Source of the DNA: Nemertoderma westbladi
Lineage: Eukaryota; Xenacoelomorpha; Nemertodermatida; Nemertodermatidae
Direction of reading: 5' to 3'
Length of the DNA: 45,382 bases
Assembly (NCBI GenBank): GCA_032718475.1
Contig: JAUCBJ010005517.1
Location: forward strand, 1 to 45,382
Below, piece by piece: positions 9,640 through 20,811 of this stretch. A program made the position numbers and the translations under genes. Within the stretch, counting starts at the first letter, position 1, and the number at the start of each line of letters is the position of its first letter. Under the pieces are notes generated by a model, which was not told the DNA's origin, made no database searches, and worked only from the letters and a program-made list of their open reading frames with translations.

Positions 9640-11079
9640 TTCGCTGATGATGGCTCGCAGTTTTCACTCACCCTAAATAACATAACGACCCCCTCTAGCG
9701 ATCACTCCGGGAAAGTGTTAGAGTTACTCATTCAAAAAATCATACAACTTGAAAGTTTGCGATGTTTGATTAAACACATTTAGTGTTCATGTAATGCCCA
9801 GTAATAGAAAAATATGATTTATATGCCAAAATTATCGAGGAAGAGGCTGGTGACACAAAAAACCTGTAAAATATTAATTTTTATAATCAAATTTTTAATA
9901 ATATGAATGTATCTTATATTATACACTGCGTGTAGAAACTGCGTAGACGCTATCATATATAGTAAACTGCGTTTAAAAGTGATCTTATCTCAATGTCTGA
10001 TGTAAATTTATTGATAAAACTATACCGGTTCCTATTACATTTTAGTGAAACTTCAATTGAGAAACTTCCGTTATACAGCTCTTCAGTGTCAAACTCCACC
10101 CACAATAGAAATAAGTACCAAAAAATTCGATAATAAGATTTCTCGCCGTAACGTTCTCGTGCTGGCAACAGCACCGAAAAATACTATTTTGATATACCTG
10201 GTGCAACTCAAATATATTCCATCGAAACCAGAACCCCCAAAAACACTTATTGCGCAAAATTCAGGTTCAAACAATCAATTTATGAATTGACAAATTTCAA
10301 AATATGGTACTTGCACCAAAATTTGGCACCTGCCGAAAAAAAAACAATTTTGAAATATCTAGCTTATTTAATATGAATTCCATCTAATTGCGAACACCTA
10401 AAAATCAGTCTAAATAAAAAATAGAGGCGTTAGTAAGTTGTATGTTTATTGACTTAAATGGTTTTCCCACATGAGTTAATTTATATACACGGCACAAATT
10501 GAACGACAACGGTAATAGACTGTATGACAGTCAACCGCAAAAACATCGAAACATCATTCTAATCCACTGCATTAAAAATACAGAACATCAAACAAATTAT
10601 AACATCAAGTACAGTAGAAGCTATTTTAAGTTTTACGAGAATAGATTTTGAGCATATTATTATTGATAAAGCTACACAAATCATATAAATTATTCTTCAA
10701 TTGAATAAATCAGATAATGTATTCATATCATGAAAATCGATGGGACTACTGTCGCGCACATGCTGCGAGAGCAGGCATTCGAGAAGTACAATATGCTGCT
10801 CAGATTGAACTGAAATTCGGTCGCAAATACAGACCCTGTCTGAGTGTGGGATTCTACTCCAACGGCCCTTTTCTATTTGCTGATTGTGGGACTTTAGTCG
10901 AACCCCGGTGAAGGCTAACCGAGCCGTAGATAGGCAGGGATAAAAACTTTCACATTAGAGTAAATTGGGTGCGTTAGAATTCAGGTAAGTTAGAAATTGA
11001 CCGGTAAGTTCGAAATTTCGAGGCTAAATCTGGTTTACCTTTAATGCAATCTATAACAAGTTAATTCTCATACCGGACA
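9640..11079. other. Intergenic, nothing recognised
   Basis: Overlapping open frames on both strands near 10042-10290 have no recognisable motif and probably reflect chance. No splice-bounded exon or RNA gene was identified. Confidence 0.45.
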
Positions 11080-11335
11080 CTATATATGCAAAATTCTAAA
11101 ACGCAACTAAGTTTACCTACCAGGGTCTCTCTACTAGTGGCTAACGACACGGTATCATCCATGAATAAAATAATATGTATGATGCCCAGGAAAATGTTTT
11201 ATAGGCCTTGCGCAACATTGCAACCATTTGGTTAACATAAATACTAAATAACAAGCCACTAGATGGCGCACCTTGTCTGACCAATAGGTTTTTAGGAATA
11301 GTCGTAAAATTTCCGATTCCCAACTACTTTTGTTT
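11080..11335 (-). mobile_element. LINE reverse transcriptase fragment with FMDD
   Basis: On the minus strand one frame gives VRQGAPSSGLLFSIYVNQM. After a frameshift another gives IIHIILFMDDTVSLATSRE, with the RT motif C as FMDD (11154-11165), both aspartates present. These are RT motifs B' and C of a non-LTR element of a different family from the neighbouring LINE, whose equivalent motif is GVLQGDTLAP. The piece has no endonuclease or tail and is broken by at least one frameshift. Confidence 0.7.
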
Positions 11336-11374
11336 CAGAGTTATAACAAAAAAACCACGTGGGGTCATATTGAA

Positions 11375-11393
11375 CCCCCCCCCCCCCCCCCCC
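11375..11393 (+). repeat. Poly-C tract (19 C)
   Basis: Uninterrupted C run separating the FMDD fragment from LINE copy B. Confidence 0.9.
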
Positions 11394-11399
11394 GGGTTT

Positions 11400-12968
11400 A
11401 ATAGGTTTAAAGACGTCAACAAAGGTAATAAATAGCTAGTTGTCTGTCTGTCTTTGTTGATAACTCTTCGATTATCCTTCTGAGCGCCAGAATGTGCCCC
11501 ATGTCCCACCACCTTTACGGAACCCATTTTGGTTCCCATGTAACAGTTTTTCAAAAGGATCCCTGATGCGATTTAATAGAATTCCATTGTATACCTTTGC
11601 AGCAAACGAGATCAGCCAGATTCCACGAAAATTTCCATAACTTGTTACTTTAGGTTGACCTTCTTTGGGACTGGCCTCAACTTATTTATTTTTATTTCTT
11701 GGTTCCAAACACTCACAGTAATTTAAAGACCCCAGGGGGCACGCCATCTACTCCACTGGCACGATTGCTCTTGATGCTCTTTGCTGCAGTCTTGATTTCT
11801 GCTAAGATGATGTCACCAATGTGGGGATATCTGTGAGTAAAGACTCAGATACACGATGTACCTCAAAATTATCAGGGAATGCCATGCTATTAGCCATTGT
11901 TTATAAGCTTCTGAAAGTGGGCCTTCCAACCATTGAGGCGTTAAACTAGAGATTCAGCTTTAACCTTGGTGGTTGGTTGGCTTTTTCTCCCAGTGAGCAG
12001 GTTTATTGATTGCCATGCCTGCTATTATCAGCAGGCAATCAAAATAAGTCTTAACTTGACCACAATAATGGGGTGATCACTGGAGAAGGTTCGAAGCGTA
12101 AAATGCTCTACAGTCTTGTACAGAGCTCCCGTATTTCCTACGAAACAGAATATGGTCTATCTGGGACTTCCAGAGATCGAGATGGAAGCCTGAAGATGGA
12201 CGGAATTTCGGTTAACACTATCGCTATAGACCCAGGGCGATGTAGGTGATTGATGCAGACTTACATTAAAGGAATCCCAGGAAAGTTAAGAATGCATGAT
12301 GATCCACTCCATCAATAGCTGCTTGTACTGAGGATTGTGGTAGACATTTTCTACCTCCTTTACTGGGGCAACACTAGTTGGAGAATAGCACACAATCAGA
12401 ACCACCTTAGGAAGTCACCTTAGCCAGTCATTCAGAACATGAGAAGTGGCAACGGATGATGAGGCTATTTTGTCCAATGCTTCATGTGCAGTAGGATTCA
12501 TCAATAGACCAATTCCACCATTACCACTATCATCTACTGGTGCGAGGGCGAGTCGCCAACCGACCCCCATTTCCTTAATCAGAACCTCATCAATCTGTTC
12601 AGTCCGCATTCGGTGCTCTTGAAAACCCACTTTGCTAGGGGAAAGCTTATCTGCCAGGGCAGTCAGCTCGCCTTGTCGCATTGATGACCTGAGTGTTAGG
12701 GTGTTAACTGACGCTAGTCAAAAGGCAGTCTAGTAACTTGCCTCAGGTTCAGCAATGGCTTGTTTGGTCGGGGTGGAACATGAGAGTAGCCTCCAACTCC
12801 AGAATCCCCCCCCCCCCCCCCCCCTCCTTCTTGGTGATCTAGGGTTTGGGACAGTAAGGTCTTCAGGAAAGGTACTCACAGAATTGTTGGCCGCTCTCTC
12901 TCCAGTAGGGGGTAAGACAGGCAACCGGTCAGGAGATAACTGACGCCTGTGAGTCCAATTGTGTCCAA
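11400..12968 (-). mobile_element. LINE copy B (endonuclease, linker, start of RT)
   Basis: Partial minus-strand copy of the same LINE family as 16165-19140. The 5' non-coding part is at 12690-12968, shared with 20812-20935 and ending abruptly at 12968. The endonuclease N-terminus is at 12415-12681, with GFQEHRM (the QEH metal-site motif of APE-type endonucleases) and the GNGGIGLLMNP segment. The GDFNA part and RT-proximal linker are decayed across 11560-12410. The copy stops inside the RT region at about 11400. A 19-base C run (12806-12824) sits in the 5' part, where copy C has a mixed C-rich run. It has several frameshifts and is not functional. Confidence 0.75.
12806..12824 (+). repeat. Poly-C tract (19 C)
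   Basis: Lies inside the 5' region of LINE copy B (poly-G on the element's sense strand). Confidence 0.9.
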
Positions 12969-13480
12969 TACTTAAATTATTATACTGTACATAAATAATT
13001 ATACATTTACATATTAGAAAACATTTATGTCACACAAAAATCTGAAACATCTTGGATCCAGCGACCCAGCTTATCTTTTATCGTTATGGGTCATTCGTAT
13101 CCGTAAATGTCCTTCGGGAGAAAGTACATGCATACTAAACTTAATTAACTTATCCGGTTAATTCTACCAAAAGGGAATGGGAAGGGACACATAAATTTAC
13201 TGCTACTATTATTATTTCTACAACAGTTATGATGAGGGGTGGGTGGGGGGGGGGGGGGGGGGGGTCAGTCCTGACATTCAAGTAAGTTAATATATTCCAG
13301 GACATATTGAAAACGTGTAGAGCAGTTTAGGCCTAAACATATTTCATAATTCAAACTTCATGCAACCGAGTTCCATCATAAAGCTAACGTAAAACAACCA
13401 ATCTTTCTCCAGTGTTTAGTAATTCTATATACGGAGGGATGAACATTTAACGAATATCTGAATAAAGATTACGCGCTGTA
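12969..13480. other. 3' flank of the GPCR gene
   Basis: No gene. Contains a 20-base G tract (13245-13264). Confidence 0.5.
13245..13264 (-). repeat. Poly-G tract (20 G on plus strand)
   Basis: Uninterrupted run, the only long one of the window in which G lies on the plus strand. Confidence 0.9.
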
Positions 13481-13491
13481 TTTTTCCACAT

Positions 13492-13497
13492 TTTATT
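13492..13497 (-). promoter_or_regulatory. Candidate polyadenylation signal of GPCR
   Basis: AATAAA on the minus strand, 39 bases after the GPCR stop codon. Position and sequence fit a cleavage signal; AT-rich context makes chance occurrence possible. Confidence 0.45.
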
Positions 13498-13535
13498 TTT
13501 CTCCATATCTATTTCTAATCACTTCTGTCAGAGTC

Positions 13536-14115
13536 TTAATTCTTTCCCAAGCATCTCTTGAACATAGCAACCATGGACTTCTTCCACTGCTTGTTTAAAA
13601 GAGAATATATGAAGAAATTCACGTTTCCATTTACCGCAATACAAATTGTGGAAATACTCGAGAGGATTGACAAAGTAGCTTCAGAGAGACTAGAACGGGA
13701 GGCCAAGCCGTAAACCGTTAGAAATGAGGGCAGCCAAAACAGCATCCACGTTAAACATGTCACCAACAGCATCAACGTTATACTCTTCTCTACATCCGCT
13801 GATTGAGATTTATCACCACGTTTCTTCATTCTTATGACCAACTTAAAGATGATGATACCGTTGAATAGAAGCAGACTACCGAACGCAATACCGAGTAGAA
13901 GCTTGAATCCCAAGTAACACCCGCTTCTCATTGTCATATCGTACAGGCAATTATAGACCATCGTGCCGTTTACCGACTCAATATTGAGCTTGTGATTTAG
14001 AGAACATGGGATCGCCGTCAGGGCGGCCCCTATCATACTCGCGACAATCCCCAATGTTGTTATGACCGAGGCCAATTTCATCTTGTAACTAACTGGGAAA
14101 GATACGGCAACAGCC
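13536..14115 (-). CDS. Class A GPCR, exon 3 (TM4-TM7, C-terminus)
   Basis: Last exon of a rhodopsin-like receptor of 309 residues built from 21804-22013, 15957-16096 and this exon; phases 0 and 2 join without a break. This exon gives residues 117-309. AVAVSFPVSYK continues the DR of TM3. TM4 is at about 133-148. The second extracellular loop has an N-glycosylation site (NGT) and the disulphide Cys (YNCLYD). TM5 and a basic third loop (RMKKRG) follow. TM6 has LTWMLFWLPSF (FWLP in place of CWxP). TM7 has NVNFFIYSLLNKQWKK, so the usual NPxxY lacks its proline. Some invertebrate peptide receptors share an NxxxY form without proline, so a peptide ligand is plausible but unproven. The acceptor is CATTTTCAG and the stop is TAA. 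Confidence 0.88.
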
Positions 14116-14288
14116 CTGAAAATGAAACAAGAATGATTTGTGATTTCCGGCTTGTTAATTTTTGTTTATTTATAAAAACGCAATAAAAAAAAAAGCGACC
14201 CACGAAGTGGTAGGCCTATCTACAACCGTAAAAAAAACGTGGTAATATATCGCAGGAAGTGTTTGCTTTGATTATTTATAACAATAAT

Positions 14289-14420
14289 ATATAAGCAGCA
14301 GCTTGGTCTAGTGGATATATTCCTGGGCTTCAATTTAGGAAGCCCTGGTTCGATCCCAAGATGGGGCAGCATTGTTTGGGCATACTGCTTTAAATGCTGC
14401 AGCCTAGTCCAACTCTTGCT
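14289..14420 (+). mobile_element. tRNA-derived SINE in GPCR intron 2
   Basis: A box TGGTCTAGTGG at 14304-14314 and B box GGTTCGATCCC at 14347-14357 are spaced as in a tRNA. Between them is a perfect hairpin GGGCTTC-AATTTAG-GAAGCCC. Beyond the B box, GCAGCATT and AATGCTGC form a second hairpin. There is no functional acceptor stem. The 3' limit is uncertain. Confidence 0.65.
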
Positions 14421-14429
14421 TTCATCATT

Positions 14430-14989
14430 CACTGGTTGATGAAAGGGAACCGATTGTTTTAAAGAAACGTTTAATATTAAAGTTAGAAAGGATGGAAGGC
14501 AAAGCGCTAACCAGTATTCTTCCATCATCCATCCATGTTCTAAATTTTTTGTAACCTTACAACCTTAGTATGGGCCGGTTTAAGCACCAGCATTGTCACT
14601 GCAGTTCAGCTTAGGTCTGTATACTGTATTTTAGTACTTTTTATTAGAAAATATGGAATGCGTAGGAGAAAGTCTTATCACATACAGTACCAACCATCTA
14701 TAATATGATACTGTCCATCCCAAGGCCGCCTGGGGCCTTGGGTGTAAATGCCAAGGGGTGTAATTTTTTATTAATATAAACCTTATAGTATTTCTGAACT
14801 CTATTTTTTTGTACGTGCTTTGAGCTTTTTAATATAAAGGATAATTACTTTATTCCCTCTACATGGCATTATGTACTGTATAATGTAATTCCGGTAAAAT
14901 TTCAAAAACCTTTTACTCATTAGATGGTTAAATGTAGTAATAGGCTACAGTATAAAGTTACATTTCAATGGCATAATGTCTGTTGTATT
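14430..14989. other. GPCR intron 2, nothing recognised
   Basis: AT-rich intronic sequence (intron 2 spans 14116-15956). A short inverted repeat CCAAGGCC / GGCCTTGG lies near 14719-14740. Confidence 0.5.
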
Positions 14990-15625
14990 CAGTAGACCAT
15001 GTCTTGGAATATATTATCGTATTTCAGTGACACGCCCCCACCCCCCAATTTTTTTTTATTAATCTTAATGAGATAGCGTGAAATTTGAAACAGATAGTTT
15101 TTTACCTCCCTCCTCCTCCTTGCTGGGTGAGCCAGAATGTTTAGTTTAGCTTAGCTACAAGCGTTTGAAAAAGGTGTCCTCGGCATTAGCTCACCAGTTA
15201 CACCTACAGTACACTGCAGTTATTATTTTTCAACCTTGTAGTGATTTGTTGGTACAGTACCAATGGCCGTGCAAAGATTTCAAATATGTAAAAACAGTTC
15301 AATTTGGTTGATATATTTGCGTTCGAAAGTTGCATGTATTTGCTTCCTATGCAGGCCATTTTGCAAGCAAGCAAACAGTCGGCCGAAGCCGGAGGCGATC
15401 CGAAGGCTCCTCTTTCGATAGCCGAGGGTAGGGGTGGCGCTACTCCTGTCCCAGGCCATTTCAGTCTACTGTATTTAATAAATACACCATATTCTGGAAC
15501 ATTTTGTTTATCCCATAAGTAGCTGGGCAACAATGCAATGACTCGTTAAGGATACTATAACGTAGCTATTCATACATATACAAAATGTTCTAGAATATGG
15601 TGATTTTATTTAATAGCATTAAATA
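14990..15625 (+). repeat. Dispersed repeat R1, copy 2 with insertion
   Basis: Matches 441-770 block by block. After the GATTTGTTGGTACAGTACC block it is interrupted by about 320 bp (about 15260-15580). It resumes at ACAAAATGTTCTAGAATATGG. The insertion ends in a reverse-complement copy of that last block (CCATATTCTGGAACATTTTG near 15487-15510), so R1's end is present as an inverted pair about 70 bp apart. No coding content. Confidence 0.6.
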
Positions 15626-15956
15626 GCCTCGCGCTGGTGACATATTTGAAAGTGAGACATATTTACGATGTTATTGTTTCTATTGTTTATATTTAGTACC
15701 GACTATGTTATTTAGTGCAATTTGTGAAGTATTATGTGTTGTAATTTACGCCTGTTTAGGCTGTGGGCATATATATATATAAATATTAAATAAAATGCTA
15801 CATTAAAAAACGAATCATCTAATCACCAATGTAGAGTACTCTTTGCCCAGACACTATGCAAGGTCATATGTTTCGAGTCTACTGTACATTAGATATACAG
15901 TCTTAGCACTCAACGATTGCACCAAACCGATTCTTTGCTAGGCAACTTAAACCTAC

Positions 15957-16096
15957 CTGTCAATCGAAATAACGACGATGATAAAAATAGGGAAATACAT
16001 GGTAACAGCGTAGGTAGAGTTCTCAAAGTTACAATTAAAATGTTTCCATTGGTATGTATCATTTAAGGTTTCAATGTATACTCCAAGCTTGACAAC
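15957..16096 (-). CDS. Class A GPCR, exon 2 (ECL1-TM3)
   Basis: 140-bp internal exon, too short and without its own Met to be seen as an ORF. It was found by translating between an acceptor (pyrimidine tract ending CCTACCTAG on the minus strand) and a donor (GACAG/GTAGGT). It encodes residues 71-116 and the first two bases of Arg117. It carries YQWKHFNCN, the Trp and Cys that in class A receptors mark the first loop and the TM3 disulphide. It continues with FENSTYAVTMYFPIFI and ends ISID, completed to ISIDR by exon 3. It joins exon 1 in phase 0 and exon 3 in phase 2, which is strong support for the three-exon model. Confidence 0.88.
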
Positions 16097-16164
16097 CTAG
16101 GTAGGAAAGAAATGAAACATTTGAATACTTTACAACAGTAGGCCTACACTCTCTAGCTTCTAGG

Positions 16165-19140
16165 ATCGGCATGCTGCATTGTAACTGCATTTTTAAGAAT
16201 GCTTTGCCGGTTTGTCGACAAAATTGCGCCGCCACAACATGACATTTACTACATCATCCGCACCTTCAAGGCCAGTGTCCTTTAAGATGCGTCTCAAGAA
16301 AGTCATGGGCTGTCGACCATGCTTATTCACTCCATGAGGCTGCCAAAGCACAAGATTATGCACTGGCTGGTCCTCACGGCGAACGCAATGTCCTGCAAAG
16401 CGGATGCGACTTTGTTCTAGTGTCAAGCTTGGGGGAACCAATGAGACACCTCCAATGTTATATAGTGTCTGGTCGGAGATGTGTACATTGTACTTGACAC
16501 AATGAACCCGGCGCAGCATTCTTGTGAATGTGCCATCCAAAGATTTGGTGTCCTCAGCAGTTAGAGCCCAGCATGGACTCCCATTGAGGAGTACTGGAAG
16601 TACTGCTGCTCTAACTAAATAATTGAACCTTAAGTTTCCGATTAATTCTCTGTGACTTCCAAATCCTGGAAAGCCTATTCAAGGCTGCCCATGCCTTTCC
16701 CTTACGTATTCGAAGGTCCTCACCTGATTTCCGGATCCATGATCCCAGGTATCAGAAGTCATCCACATGCTCGAGCATACCATCCTTTGAGCTTATGATC
16801 ATCCGATCAGAGACTTGCTGAGGACTTTCAAAGTTAACTGTCAAAATTTTGGTCTTTTTGGAGTTAATAAAAAGACCAACACTAGAAGCAGCCTGTTCTA
16901 ATGAGCCGTTGGGCTCCCTCTAGTGATTCTGAGAGTACTCCTAAGTCAAAAGCAAAGTCTAGATCAGTTAAGTATTTGGCAGGATATCCTCTATTTCTGG
17001 AGCCAGTAGGTGGAGTTACCATCACCCCATCATCATTATGATGATCTAAGGACATGCGTAGAACATAGTCAACCACAATTATGAACAAGAATGGCGCAAG
17101 TGTGTCTCCCTGAAGGACTCCCCATAACACTTCTAATGGTTCTGTGTCACTGTCAGCAGTAGACACAAATGTTGTTGAACCATCGTATACTGATCTGATT
17201 GCTGCAATAATTTCATCAGGAATCCCATATAATGAAAGTATGGTGAACACGTGAGCGAGAGACTGAATCAAAGGCCTTGAAGAGGTCAACAAGGATAACA
17301 GCCAGATGCCTATCTTTCTTTTTTGATTACTCTTCAATTATCCTTGGGCTCCATGGTCCCACGACCTTTACGGAACCCATTCTTATTTCCACGGAGCAGT
17401 CTCTCAATGGGATCCCTGATGCGGTTTAATATAATTCTATTGTATAGCTTTGCAGCAAACGAGATCAGTGAGATTCCCCGAAATGAACCCTAGAGTGTTA
17501 GGTTGCCCTTCTTGGGAACTGGCACCAACTTATTTGTTTTCATTTCTTGTGGGACTCTTGTTGTTCGGTACATGTCTACTATGATGGGATAGATGAGCTT
17601 TAAACACTCAGGTATTTTAAAGACCTCAGGGGGGACACAATCTAATCCACTGGGACGATTGGTCTTAATGCTCTTTGCAGCAGCCTTAACTTCTGCGAAG
17701 GAGATATGGCCAATGGAAATATCTGGGAGTACAGACTCAGACACTTTTACTTCTATAAAGTTATCAGACAATACCCTGTCATTATTGAGGAGCTTTTCAA
17801 TGTGGGCCTTCCAACCATTGAGGCGATTGGCTGGTGATTCTGCCTTAACCTTGGTGGTTGGTTGGCCTTTCCATCCAGTAAGCAAGTTGATTGACTTCCA
17901 TGCCTGGGATGATTGCCTGCTGTCGTCGACATCATTGATGGCACCAACCTGTTGGTTTATTAACTCCTGTAGTACTGCCTGTTCAGGGACCTAGATGCAG
18001 CATTAACTGCATTCCTGGCAGCTGTGGTCTGTTTGAGTCGGGACTCTTTCTGTGCCTTATAAAGGTCATTTCGGCACTTCTGAATTTTGTGGTCAGTCCA
18101 GGGGGCCTTTTTCCTGTTTCGAGGGTACATAGGAACTGTTTCTGCAGCTGCTAACTTAACTCTTCTGTGAAGGCAGTATATCCCTCGCAGTGATCTGCCG
18201 CCTCAGAGGCAAGAACTTCATACCTGTTGCTCAGCTGTAGTGTGAAGCTGGATCTCACACTTGGCTGTTGCAACAGAGAGGACTAGTCATGCCGCGGCAA
18301 GGCAGATTTCGTGTTCTGCTAGCACGGAGACTAAGTCTTACCTTTAAGGTGGTGATCACTGGAGAAGGGTCGAAGTGTAAATGCATTATAGTCTTGTATA
18401 GAGCTCCTGTATTTTCTACGAAATAGAATATGGTCTATCTGGGACTTGTGACGACTGGGTCCAATATGAGTCCGTAGCTTTCCAGTTCGCTTCTTGAACT
18501 GGGTTCCAGCTGAAAACAGTCCATTTCCAGAGATGAAAACCTGAAGATGGACGGAATTTCGGTTAACACTATCGCTATAGACCCAGGGCGATGTAGGGGA
18601 GTGATACAGACTTGCATTAAAGTCTCCCAGGAATGTTAAGAATGCATGCTGATCCACTCCAACAGTAGCTGCTTGTAGATTGTGGTAGAAATTTTCCACC
18701 TCCTCTACTGGGGCAACACTAGTTGGAGAACATCCTGAACACCTGAACATGAGAAGTGGCAAGTGATGCGGTTAGAGATTTGGTCTATTTTGTCCAATGC
18801 TGCATGTGCAGTTGGATTCATCAATAGACCAATTCCACCATTGCCACTATCATCTTCTGATGCGAGGGCGAGTCGCCAACCGCCCCCCATGTCCTTAATC
18901 AGAACCTCATCAGTCTGTCCAGTCTGCATTTGGTGCTCTTTAATACCCACTGTGCTAAGAGAAAGCTTATCTGCAAAGGCAGTCAGCTCACCTTGTCGCA
19001 TTGGGGCCCGAGTGTTAGGTTGTTAACTGAGGCTAGTCTAGTGACTTGCCTCAGATTCACCAATTGCTTGGTTGGTCGGGGTTGAACATGAGAGTAGCCT
19101 CCAACTCCAGAATCCCTCTCCCCGCCCCCCTCACAATCTG
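16165..19140 (-). mobile_element. LINE copy C, nearly full length, degenerate
   Basis: Best copy of the window's main LINE family, in GPCR intron 1 and in the gene's own orientation. On the minus strand the order is as follows. The APE-type endonuclease starts near 19001 (MRQGELTAFADKL, then KEHQM), with GDFNA at about 18613-18627, a QIDHILFRR segment and the catalytic SSDHHL at about 18349. A linker follows. RT begins with KTNRPSGLDCVPPE (about 17640-17680) and KKGNL, then GVLQGDTLAPFLF and motif C. The C-terminal tail at 16193-16540 contains RFAGHCVRREDQP, LWQPHG and RRILKDTGL. Motif C (16945-16956) reads FAFD instead of FADD, so one catalytic Asp is lost. Frames shift several times. The CR1/RTE-like assignment is tentative. 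Confidence 0.85.
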
Positions 19141-20811
19141 GCATCCCTAGTGACACAGTGTAATGGATTTCTCGTGCTTCTTGGCACGATAAGCACCTAA
19201 AACGGCTTTGTATCTCTAAAAGTTCCAAGGGGTGCTATACTTTCCCTTATTGTTTTGGTTCCCGGCTGATATGAAATATTTCCCACAAGAACACGGTCCT
19301 TCAATGACTTGTTATTTACGAACGTCCACAACCCTTTAATATAGTGCAAAAACACAGTGATTTCTGTTCTTCCCAAGATGTATATTGCTCCCTTCTGGCA
19401 TATAAAAATATTGTACTGTAACACCATAGAAAAACCTCTGGGATGAGGAAAAGAGGAGAAGCCGGGTGAGGGATGCTTTGGGTCCGTTAGGATCCAAAGT
19501 ATAGCCTCAAATTAATCAAACAATCCAAAATATACAGAAAAATACAGTGTTTTTAGTCGTTTCGTTATGCTGAAAAATACACTGAGAAAAATATAATCAA
19601 AGTCGTAAAAATAATCTATGGGCAGTGAAAAAGTCGTGGAAACAAAGGTCGTAGAAAATCAGAGTTATGGGAAATCGTAATAAACTTGGTGCAACTTCAC
19701 GCTATTGGAACTTGGTGATAGTGTGCAGAACACCAGTACCGTGTGAGTCCAAAACAGGGGTGGGACCGATTGGACGCAAACGGTTAGCTGTTACTTTGCC
19801 CTCAAAACTATACCGTCGATCCCGGCGAGCCTGGGATGAACTGTATAGAGTGCACAAGCACTACTACCGTAACTGACAGAGTCGAAGGGAAACTGCTACT
19901 TTGCCCCCAAAACTAAATAGTCGGTCCTGAGACGAACTAAGTAGCCAGTGGACAGAGTGCGCGAGCGCTCTGGGGCTAGTTAGCCAGCGAAACTCAGTCC
20001 TAGGCGGAATCGTCTTACCTTCCCAGCAATCGCGAAACCGCTAAGGCCGGCCTGGGAACAAACCTCCGAGCACCTCTACCTCGGAGCAGAGCTCACTTTA
20101 AGGCTAGTCAGCCAAAACTCAGTCCTTGGCGGAACCGTCTTGCCTTTCCAGCAACCACGAACCCGCTAAGACCGGCCTGGGAACAAAGATGCCCTCTACC
20201 TTGGAGAAGAGCCTAGTTTAGCTGACGAGGTGGCCAACTATAAGGCTGGTTTTTGGGACTGACTTTTCCATCCAAATGTGGCCCCTTTTAAACCTGGTGT
20301 GGGGTCAATATGAAGTTGACCTCTAATTATCACCTAAACACAGTTTGTCTTTCCTGTGCAGAGAATTTATGTTCAGCCCATGTAAATATAATTAATGCGT
20401 GGTTGTTTGACTGACCCATAACCGATTATTGATGAACGGCAATAGAGTTTAATGGTTATCAATTATTCATTTGTTAATAACTAGGTGAGAGTAATAGGTG
20501 GGGGAGGTTGGCATACTAAGGGGCCAATGAGAGAAAGGAGGGAGGTTGTGTAGCGATCTCCTTCATTGGATTTCAGTGATTTGTAGGGGTGTAACCGGCA
20601 ATATTGGTTGGAGTTTGTGGGTGAGGCCGGCTAAGGATGTCTGGGATGGAAATATGTCGTAATATTGGATATAATCAGAGATAAATATTACGGTGAGAAA
20701 GGGGGAAAGGGAGTAATTGTGTAGTGATTATTGTATTTTTAAATCACAGTCACGACGGAGTGTATTTTTTATGTTTGCCTACGGAGGCGCGAAAAATCGA
20801 TTACACAAAGG
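19141..20811. mobile_element. Insertion splitting the LINE 5' region
   Basis: In copy B the endonuclease-proximal sequence runs straight into the block with CTCACAGAATTGTTGGCC. In copy C the same two blocks are separated by this 1.67 kb of unrelated DNA, so it looks like an insertion (or the 5' block belongs to another copy). It contains duplicated blocks around TACTTTGCCC and a longer tandem pair (19973-20222). No transposase, RT or clear terminal repeats were found, so its class is unknown. Confidence 0.5.
19973..20222 (+). repeat. Imperfect tandem duplication, about 125 bp x 2
   Basis: Unit 1 begins GGGCTAGTTAGCC at about 19973 and unit 2 GGCTAGTCAGCC at about 20102. Both contain AACTCAGTCCT, GGCGGAA, CGTCTT, CCAGCAA and GGCCTGGGAACAAA in the same order. 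It is more GC-rich than the surroundings. Confidence 0.75.

Noticed and set aside
9643-9665. Third hammerhead at CTGATGATGG
   Set aside because: No GAAA partner and no flanking stems. Other CTGATG or TCATCAG strings in the window also lack the core.
10042-10290. Overlapping ORFs on both strands
   Set aside because: Short, mutually overlapping, without domains or splice context; expected by chance.
17593-17994. Plus-strand frames over LINE copy C (also at 18763-19026)
   Set aside because: Antisense to the endonuclease/RT frames, which carry the real motifs.
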